The notes under the pieces are model-generated. The model searched no databases, was not told the origin of the DNA, and saw only the letters and a list, made by a program, of their open reading frames with translations. A stretch of 64,000 nucleotides of DNA from Coptis chinensis. Lineage: Eukaryota > Streptophyta > Magnoliopsida > Ranunculales > Ranunculaceae. Within the stretch, counting starts at the first letter, position 1, and every line of letters begins with the position of its first letter. Of the stretch, positions 56,901-64,000 are shown in pieces. Location of the stretch: the NCBI GenBank assembly GCA_015680905.1, contig CM027381.1, positions 57,292,501 through 57,356,500 of the forward strand, written 5' to 3'. The translations under genes and the position numbers were made by a program.

Positions 56901-57617
56901 CATCCTATCTACGAGGATTAAATCCTCTTTTATAATGTATTCCTTTCCAATTCCATTCCATCTTTTGCTTTAAGGGAATACATCAATAAGGTAACCGGAC
57001 CTTTCTACTTGGAGGATGTGGTTGTAAGTGCCAGAGCCTTGAGTCCACATTATATCTTGCGCATTTCATGTTAGCACTTTTACTCATCATTTAAGTAGTG
57101 TACCCCTTTGGAGCAAGTATATAATTTTTTTTCTTTATTTTACACTTCTTTTTAGAATATCTTTTCTATTCCTGTCATTTACAATACCTATCTTTATTTT
57201 CATTTCCCTGTTTTCTATTTTTACTTAAGCATTTTTCTTTCAATATTCACCTTTGACGTTGAGTAATGCTTCCTCTATAAAGAATAGATGTTAAACAAAG
57301 CAAAGGGTGATGGGGATTGAGTGAAGGTGTCTTACGGTTGTCACTCATGGTTGTTTAGCATGTCTCGTCTTCAATTGGCATGCCATACCGTGGGTTGGTT
57401 AGCAGCTGGAACCTTTGATTTCGAAAACTTTTTCCTTCTATGGGTGATTTCTAATTATTTTGAACTTCGTCTTTCTCTCTAGTAGGAATAGCTACCAAAT
57501 AGGGCTAACTAGAGATTATGATAGGAGAGTCTAGATTATCTAGCAATAGAGCTAGTCCTCTTTACTAGATTCGCTTTCTTGCAAAACAAGGAAGTGCACA
57601 ATCTAGGGCAAGCCAAA
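56901..57617 (+). mobile_element. Residual pol end, conserved GTAAGT block and 3' region of the deletion derivative
   Basis: 56901-56990 equals the last codons of the Athila pol at 12113-12200 (-). The GTTGTAAGTG block follows (57020-57030), then noncoding 3' sequence. It is cut by the A-type LTR at 57618 before reaching a polypurine tract. Confidence 0.7.
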
Positions 57618-58734
57618 TGATAAGAGCCCAAAACTGTAGTTTTAACCCCTTAATAATACTACTATTAGACCAATTATGCGAGTAATAAATAAGAGTTAAT
57701 GTTAATTACGTGCTTTTATATATTTCAGGCATGAAACTCAATTATGTGTAGAAATTTGTCACTTTGGTGATATAAAGGAGCAAAAAGTTGGTTGCTAAGA
57801 AGTTCTATGATAAAAGCCAAGGTTCAAGGAGACAAAGCCTTTATGAATCCCGGTCAAAAGTTGAAAAGTCAACACGAGAAGAAACAGTGCACAAGTCAGG
57901 AGAACTTCTGAAGACCATATCTTTGGACTCATGCCTCGGATTTGGGCCTACCTTATGTCAAAACGACCGGCTCAGAAAAAGCTTTCCAATGGTCCAAGCC
58001 TTGACCCAATCAGAGGAGTAGAAGTGGATGAAAAGTCTGCTGAAGTCAAAGCCAACTGAAACGGGCTCTGTGGACTGAAGAAATTAGGCTTTGGGCTTGA
58101 TTTTCCTGCCCAAAATATGGCTCCTCAGCCCATGCATGAAATTGTGGATCTGGTCTTCTCCTTTACATAAAACAAGACTTAGCTCTTAAGGAAGATATAG
58201 TTAGATAGCTTAGAATAGAAAAGTAGCCATTAAAATAGCTTGTAGATCTAGTTTTTGAATTGAATTAGTTAAATTAATTAGTTTCATGCATTGTTTTAGA
58301 TTAATTCTTTGAATCATAGTTCTTCATTGATTAGATAAATAAAATAGTTATTTCTTGTTCATTTCGATTTTGTCATTTGAAATAGTTAGATCTAAATCCA
58401 GTTGTTGTTATTCAATTCTTAGTTATTAATTTAGAATTCAATTATTGTTAGTTAAATTTAATAAAGTTATAATCTTTATATTACGTCTAGTTTTAATTCA
58501 CATCGTAGTATAATTCCTACCATTGCTTTAATTAGACTTTGAATAGATTAGTCAATCTAGAAAACTTGGATGCTAAAGAACTAAGAGTGGAACAAACTTT
58601 TTACTCCACTCTATTTCGATATAATTGAGAGTATAGAAATCTTTGATAGCAACGCGTAATTAAGTTTAGTTTCACTTGCGCTCTGAGTTTCATCGTTCAT
58701 TTCGTAGGTAAATTACTCAATTTTATGTTTGTCA
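57618..58734 (+). repeat. A-type 5' LTR of the right-hand element
   Basis: TGATAAGAGCCCAAAACTG ... TTTTATGTTTGTCA, 1117 bp. It is related to, but about 360 bp shorter than, the LTRs of the 34.5-44.2 kb element. The 3' LTR lies beyond the window. Confidence 0.9.
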
Positions 58735-58736
58735 AA

Positions 58737-58752
58737 TGGCGCCGCTGCCATC
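58737..58752 (+). other. Primer binding site
   Basis: TGGCGCCGCTGCCATC two bases after the LTR. Confidence 0.9.
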
Positions 58753-58882
58753 TTAGTACTCTTTAGTATTGTTTTTTGTAGACTTGATAGTTTTATAAAG
58801 TCCCATAACCCACCCACCCTTGTTTGGATTCTCACTGTGGTTGTCTGTTTCAGCTTTGCAAATTTCCACGAAAAATTACTTG

Positions 58883-59007
58883 GAGCGCACCTGCGCCCTG
58901 GGCAAGCCAAAGTGGAGTGCACCCTACGCCCACACGCCTGGAATCCTACCTTTTGCTTGAGCACGACCTGCGCCCTGCCTAGGCATATTCTGAGCGCACC
59001 CGCGCCC
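58883..59007 (+). repeat. Four-copy GC-rich array in the gag leader
   Basis: GAGCGCACCTGCGCCC at 58883-58898 and variants at 58915-58931, 58959-58975 and 58992-59007, about 310 bp before the gag ATG. Same motif and copy number as 41845-41931 and 38752-38872 on the minus strand. Confidence 0.88.
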
Positions 59008-59318
59008 TTTGCTGAAACTGCCCGATTTCCACAGGTTTGTTTCGAACTTCCATTTCTTCAAAGTTTTCAGTGTTCTAACTTGTTATATACACTGAGCACG
59101 CGTAAACAAGACGTTATTCATAAGCGAAGCAAGGAGGCTTTCAAGATTGTTTGGAGTGTTGTTGTGTTTCATTAGTATTGGTCTTACCTTGCATGAGATT
59201 AAGGTCGGGCCAAAGAAAAACACCTAACGTAACTAACTGACAACGGCAACAAACAAGTCTTTCTAGTATACCACTCACTACAACTCTAGATAGTATACCA
59301 CACAGACCACCTGAAGTA

Positions 59319-60495
59319 ATGGCTGAAGAAAGAGAGTCTCCACTCTCTGACTTTTACAAAGCCTTGAACGATAGCCCTAAATCTTGCATCGTTCTATTAG
59401 ACCCATTGGGGGATTTCCGAATCCCCCCAAATATATTTAATTTGTTACCCGTTTTTCATGGGTTAGACCATGAAAAGCCCTATCAGCACATGCGTAGGAT
59501 TGACCAAGTCCTTACTACATTCCACCATCCTACGGTAGGTGCTGAATAAATTAAACTAAGGGTATTTCCCTTCACCTTAGCCGATAAGGTGGTGTCATGG
59601 TTAACTGCCCAAGCGCCTAATTTTGTGGACTCGTGGGCTAAACTTCTTCAACTATTCATGGAACATTTTTACCCACCACTGAAGATCGATGAAATGCTTT
59701 CCAAGATTCATTTCTTTCGACAGAATCCTCATGAATCATTTTTAGAGGCTTGGAATCGCTTCACCGATCTACTTATAGAGTGTCCACATCATAACCTCAC
59801 GAAAGACACGTTAGTTCGTGACTTTTTCAAAGGACTTCTACACCACCATAAAGAAGTCCTTGACATAATGAATGGGGGTAGTTTCTTAAGTAAAGGAGCC
59901 TCAGAAGCTTATAAATTTTTAAAAGATCAAACTAAGCATAATAATAACTGGGGGGGTAGTGACGATATCTCCCACAACGCTAGTTCTTCTACAACAGTAA
60001 AGGCCGCCTGTATGTTTGAGATGAAACCTGATCCGGAACTTAAAAATTTAATCAAATCTCTAACTAAAAAGGTAGAGGCTATTCTATTCAACAAATGCCT
60101 ATCCCCATCATGAATGTCAACTCCAATCCATGTAATTTCTGTTTGAGTCTAGAGCATCCCGACTCCTATTCTCCTTTCGCTTATGAGCAACAACAATCAC
60201 AACAAGATAACGTTTGTTCCATTAATAGCGAACCTAATGCAGCTTGGCGACAAAACCCCAACTTCGGTTGGTAGAATAATCAACAACCTCCAAGGTTGTT
60301 TAACCCAAATGTTAGGCAAACAAACAATTATAACCAAGCTCAACCACGACAAGGTCAAGCACAAGGTCAGGATAATTATAATAATTATAATGCTAATAGA
60401 GGTATCGTTCCGATAAATAATAACTACCAAAATCCATTCATTAATAATCAACGTGACATAGTTCCTGCCACACAACTAGTAGCAAATACTATTCC
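59319..60495 (+). pseudogene. Athila gag of the right-hand element
   Basis: Starts MAEERESPLSDFYKALND (59319). IPPNIFNLLPVFHGLDHEKP and an in-frame stop at 59547 follow, then the Retrotrans_gag core (VFPFTLADKVVSWL, FFRQNPHESFLEAWNRFTDL, HHNLTKDTLVRDFFKGLLH). A stop at 60111 precedes a zinc knuckle that has lost its last Cys (CNFCLSLEHPDSYS). An Asn/Gln-rich linker (60296-60500) follows. It is the best-preserved gag in the window, with only a few lesions. Binding of genomic RNA and particle assembly are the usual roles. Confidence 0.88.
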
Positions 60496-60520
60496 ATAAC
60501 CGGATCGTTTTGATACCTTT

Positions 60521-60943
60521 ATGCAATCTCAACAACAGATTTTACAAGCCACCCAACTTTCCTTACAGCAGTTAGCTCAAGATAAAGTACAACCCAAAGG
60601 TGTGTTTCCAGGACAAGCAATACCTAATCCTAAAACACCAAACACAGCCTTTGAAGTAAACGGTAATACTAGTAATGAAATTGCAAACGTAGGAGAGATA
60701 AATTCCATCACCACTCTCCGTTCAAGCAGAGTGGTGGATAACAAAGTAACTATGTCTATAGTTACCCCACAAGGAGTTCCTACACTAGATATTATACTAG
60801 ATACCAAAACAGAAACTGAAGATCCTACCCCTGTAGAGGTACCAGTTAAACCATAACCTAAGAAGCAAAAAGCAAAGGTTAGATATCCAGTAGAACCATA
60901 CGCTAAACATAGTAAGAAACCACCGTTTCCCCAGAAATTAGCA
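60521..60943 (+). pseudogene. Gag-protease linker
   Basis: Frame with a Gln-rich helix (QILQATQLSLQQLAQDKVQP), then KGVFPGQAIPNPK and NSITTLRSSRVVDNK, ending in a Pro/Glu segment and a stop at 60854. The TLRSxRxVDNK phrase is the usual start of the pol-proximal part in Athila gag-pol. Confidence 0.7.
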
Positions 60944-61600
60944 ATGTTAAAAAGAGATACAAACTTTGACGAGATTAGGGACGTTTTCAAAAATCTAACG
61001 ATTAACCTACCATTTCTCGACGCAATTAAAAAATTACCTCACCACGCTAAGTTTCTTAAGGAGTTGTGCATTACTAGGAGTAGGACAAATATTCCAAAAG
61101 ACGCCTTTCTCACTGAACAGGTTCCAACTTTATCAGAATATAATGGAATAGTTAAGTACAAGGACCGTGGTCGTCCTACTGTACAATGCACCTTAGGAGA
61201 TACTCACACGACCACTGCTTTATTAGACCAGGGGGCGAGTGTTAACTTACTCCCTTATTATTTATATAAATAAATAGGTCAACAAGAAATGCAACCAACA
61301 ACAATGACGTTGCAATTAGGTGATAGGTCTATCAAGTATCCTAAGGGTGTAGTGGAAAATGCGCCGGTTAAGGTTCAAGATTTCTACTATCCTGCGGATT
61401 TTGTTATCCTCGATACAGAAGTCGCTAACGACGCTGTCCCGATCATTTTAGGGCACCCCTTCTTGGCAACTGCCAACGCGCTTATAAATTGTCGTGATGG
61501 TTTGATATCCTTATCTTTTGGCCATCTTTTCGCTGAAGTCAATATATTTAAACATATCACACAGGTTCCTGATACCAATATCGATAGAGAGGTTAACATG
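60944..61600 (+). pseudogene. Athila aspartic protease, DQGA variant, interrupted by one stop
   Basis: NLPFLDAIKKLPHHAKFLKE and NIPKDAFLTEQVP lead into TTALLDQGASVNLLPYYLYK (about 61218-61270). The catalytic motif is DQGA; the minus-strand copy has DLGA. A TAA at 61271 interrupts, then TMTLQLGDRSIKYPKGVVEN and VPIILGHPFLATANALI complete the fold. Apart from the stop the domain is intact. Instead of RT, a short linker and the family-specific tail follow, so this element lost the enzymes of replication and integration. Confidence 0.85.
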
Positions 61601-62394
61601 ATCGAGAGTTTAGCTCATGTTTATGTCAAAACCACATTTCCAAATAATCAGATGAACAAATTCCTTTCCTTTGGATGTTCTAACTTTAATAAGGACTCCT
61701 TGGACGTGGAGGGAATTGAGAAAGATTTCCTTCAACTCTTTTGCAACTCTTCTCTGCCATCTCGAGAGTCCCCTCCTATTGATAACCATTCACCCACCTC
61801 ACATCATTCCCCTTCCATCAATGTACCCCATCCTACACCTTTTCAAAAGAACACGGAGTTTGCACTTGACCCTCCTATTTCTTCTATGCTTAATGATTTT
61901 CTAAATATGCCTAATACAGATATAATTCCCGAAGAAAAGGCACATGACACCTACATTTTCAGAATGGAGACCGTTCCTACCTACATCATGAATGAGTTTT
62001 GTGCTAAACCCACATTCTCATTCTTTCCATTCTCCTTCTAATACTTATCCTTATCCACCATATCTTCCAAAAACATCCATTTTTTCACACTCATTCACTT
62101 GGACAACCTCTCGTTCAAAGATGAATAAGAAGGTGCATGCTCGGTTACGTTCTAGGTCTATCAGACTTCATTTTCATTCCATTGGGCCATAGGAAATCTT
62201 GGTGCCTGATTATGTTTGGGGGTGCATTCCATGTTATTTATTTCTGGAAAGACCCACAACTCTTTAGGTTGTTGATATATGAAAACTACAGGGTATTAAT
62301 ATATATATCCAGTTATTTGTTAAAGTCTCGCGTATCTGACTATAAACGACTCATTTGGTTGTCTGGTGTACTTCCTATCACTTCCGTATACTGA
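61601..62394 (+). pseudogene. Family-specific C-terminal tail fused after protease
   Basis: After the protease and its linker (MIESLAHVYVKTTFPNN) comes a Ser/Pro-rich stretch (SPTSHHSPSINVPHPTP). PFQKNTEFALDPPIS follows, and after stops and a frame change, FGGAFHVIYFWKDPQLFRLL (about 62216-62275). Both phrases have counterparts at the end of ORF1 in the 34.5-44.2 kb element (PFKRNLDFAL, FGGAFSIMFLWLDPQLFR), and the first also at 32415. RT, RNase H and integrase would normally stand here. Function unknown. Confidence 0.65.
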
Positions 62395-63066
62395 TAAGTG
62401 CACCATTCAAGTAACCGGGCCCTCCCTATGGAGTGTGTGGCTGTAAGTACCGGATCCCAAGTCCACGGTCAACATAATTCACGTTTTCCACTCTTGCATG
62501 TTTTCTCGGTTTTTGAGTCATGTTCTTCTATGGTGTGAATTATGCATTTATTGCTTTCTTGTTTTTCTTATATTAACTTTTATTTATAAAAAATTAAAAA
62601 TCGTTAAAATCACAACCATAGTAAGTTGAGAAGTCTCAGGAATCTGACTTTAAAAGACCCACTTTTTTTTAAAAAAAAAAACATATTTTCTCAACTCTGT
62701 GTTTAAAATTTGTTTGGGGGTGTGGTCAACTCTCCAGTTGTGTTGGTTAGACCGTTTAATGGTATTACGATTCGGATTGATATTTTCTATTAAGTTAGAT
62801 TTCATTCATTCGCATAACTTACGTCATGCACGTACCAAAAATAACAATAAAAATAAACCTCAATACACCCACGCCCACAATACAATTCCAACTTTGATTC
62901 TTCTCCAAAACACTCTTCCACCAATCCCAAAAATTTCCAGCACCGAAAATCACCCAAAACCAAATGAAATTCGAACTACCGCGCCACCACTACTGTTTTG
63001 TTAATAAGAGAGCCTCAAACTCCATTCCCACAGTCCTTTTAAACCCCAAATCGTTCTAAGATATCA
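62395..63066 (+). mobile_element. 3' module between ORF1 and ORF2, with GTAAGT block and internal polypurine tract
   Basis: Contains GGAGTGTGTGGCTGTAAGTA (62429-62449), the motif GACTTTAAAAGACCC (62646-62660) and AAATTTGTTTGGGGGTGTGG (62702-62720). A C-rich leader into ORF2 follows. No LTR follows the polypurine-like tract, so it is internal. Confidence 0.65.
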
Positions 63067-63932
63067 ATGGCTCAAAGACGAAGGTTGTTGCCGGCCGACC
63101 GCTTTTATGGTCGATCGCGACAGATGATTTCTACCACTCCGATTTGGGTCGAACAGTTCTATAAGAAGAGAGAGTTGGCCGGTCGCAAAATTTTCATGAA
63201 AGTGGCTAGGGACTCGGAGAGAATTATCAAAAGAGAAGTTGGCTGAAATTTTAGGCATTACGCCTGGACGCCACATAGAAGCCACCGTGCAGGAATCCCA
63301 GTATACTGGTGTTCCTGCATTGATGAACGACACCCTTATGGAGGGTCAATATAATACAACTTCTCATTGTGTTTGACAGTCATCTCTGCGCACCAACCAA
63401 CTGGCTGTAGCTTAGTGGATTGGTAAGAACATCATTGGGAAGGAGAAAGTGAGCGATATTGGGTTCACATGTCTGCACGTTCTCTGGATATTGCAAGAAA
63501 ACAGGTATGAATTCTGTATCCTCGAGTTTTTGCTAGATGATTAGAGGAGTTGGGAAGAGTATCGCACTATTTCCTATTTTAATTACGAAGATAATGTTGT
63601 CTTGGGGGAATAAACCAAGAAATGAGTGGATAATGTTGAAATTGCATGCAAATGAAAGTAGTTATAAGGAGTGTATCCAAAAGGCTTGGATGTTACCAGA
63701 GGATAGGGTAGTGGATTCGGATGAGGAAGGGGAGGACATAACATGGTTGGATGAAGATGCCTTGGAGAGGTGTACGTCTGATTCAGAACACATGTCAGTG
63801 TTGCATACTAGCGTGCGTTGCATTTACGCTATTTGTGAAGATATACGAGATAGACAGATTATAGTTCGAAATAAACAACGAACCTTAACACGAGTTTTGG
63901 AATACTCGAAAAGGGTCAGGAATATATCTTGA
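63067..63932 (+). pseudogene. ORF2 of the right-hand element, 'putative plant transposon protein' (PF20167-like)
   Basis: Starts MAQRRRLLPADRFYGRSRQM. IWVEQFYKKRELAGRKIFMK and, after a frame change at about 63240, LAEILGITPGRH follow. Further pieces are WIGKNIIGKEKVSDIGFTCL with LHVLWILQENRYEFCILEFL and, in the last frame (63537-63932), GVGKSIALFPILITKIMLSW, a PF20167-like 'PFP.LIT' block. An acidic segment (DSDEEGEDITWLDED) and a C-terminal helix ending at 63932 close it. At least two frameshifts and one stop (63244) are seen. It is a homologue in position and pattern of ORF2 at 38716 (-). Family assignment is from pattern memory. Confidence 0.55.
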
Positions 63933-64000
63933 GTAACATGGAGAATATCCACCAGTGTCAACAGGCCCAGTATACAGCAATAAAGGCTGAGATGGAAGCA

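Noticed and set aside
58729-59175. 148-codon plus frame spanning the primer site and GC-rich array
   Set aside because: It starts inside the LTR/primer junction and merely passes through the array; the gag ATG is at 59319.
1-64000. tRNA, rRNA or other structural RNA genes
   Set aside because: I scanned for cloverleaf A/B-box pairs near the primer-site-like sequences and for rRNA blocks and saw none that I could support by eye.

Overview
This window looks like repeat-saturated nuclear DNA of a flowering plant. I see no bacterial-style operons, no tRNA or rRNA gene and no intact host protein-coding gene. Nearly everything is LTR retrotransposon, LINE or DNA-transposon sequence, much of it nested, and almost every retroelement frame is broken by stops and frameshifts. 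The species cannot be named from this sequence.

The dominant component is one Ty3/gypsy group whose pol matches the Athila lineage. It appears as two LTR types. Type B is about 0.80-0.86 kb, begins TGATCAGCTCCC, and is followed by the primer site TGGTGCCGCCATCATGG. Type A is about 1.1-1.5 kb, begins TGATAAGAGCCC, and is followed by TGGCGCCGCTGCCATC or the variant TGGCGCCGCTACCATC. Left to right: 1-1905 is a Tat-type gag and LTR (-) inserted in a LINE remnant (1906-2548). An A-like LTR (-) with its 3' region fills 2549-4919, followed by a 172-bp inverted-repeat element. A B LTR and leader (+) fill 5092-6625. A LINE (-) with ORF1 and ORF2 fills 6626-9950. A gag-pol Athila copy (-) runs from its LTR at 25847-26690 down to a 3' module reaching about 10100. 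Its leader is split by a CACTA transposon (17783-24570, target duplication ACT), which itself contains a 3.25-kb solo LTR.

From 26691 to 45795 there is a (+) B-type element lacking pol. It is interrupted by a LINE fragment, a second 3.4-kb solo LTR with 5-bp target duplication, and a complete 9.78-kb A-type element (34466-44244, - strand, target duplication AAGAC). A 5'-truncated Ty1/copia element with its 3' LTR occupies 45796-49338. From 49339 to 53683 is the only stretch with host-like sequence: a ribosomal protein P0 fragment cut by a solo B LTR, and two phase-compatible putative exons around a hAT-type MITE. Then come a B deletion derivative (53684-57617) and an A-type element (57618 to window end) that keeps gag and protease but has lost RT and integrase.

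The most unusual system is the non-autonomous A-type family. It has no reverse transcriptase or integrase but carries an ORF1 with zinc knuckles (triplicated in one copy by 90-bp tandem repeats) and a shared C-terminal tail. It also carries an ORF2 resembling the plant 'putative transposon protein' family (PF20167) and recurring internal polypurine tracts. Arrays of four copies of a GC-rich 16-mer (consensus GAGCGCACCTGCGCCC) lie in the leader of ORF1 in both copies, and also between a TATA box and ORF2 in the complete copy. I infer that these elements rely on enzymes from gag-pol relatives such as the 12-17 kb copy, and that ORF2 has its own promoter.
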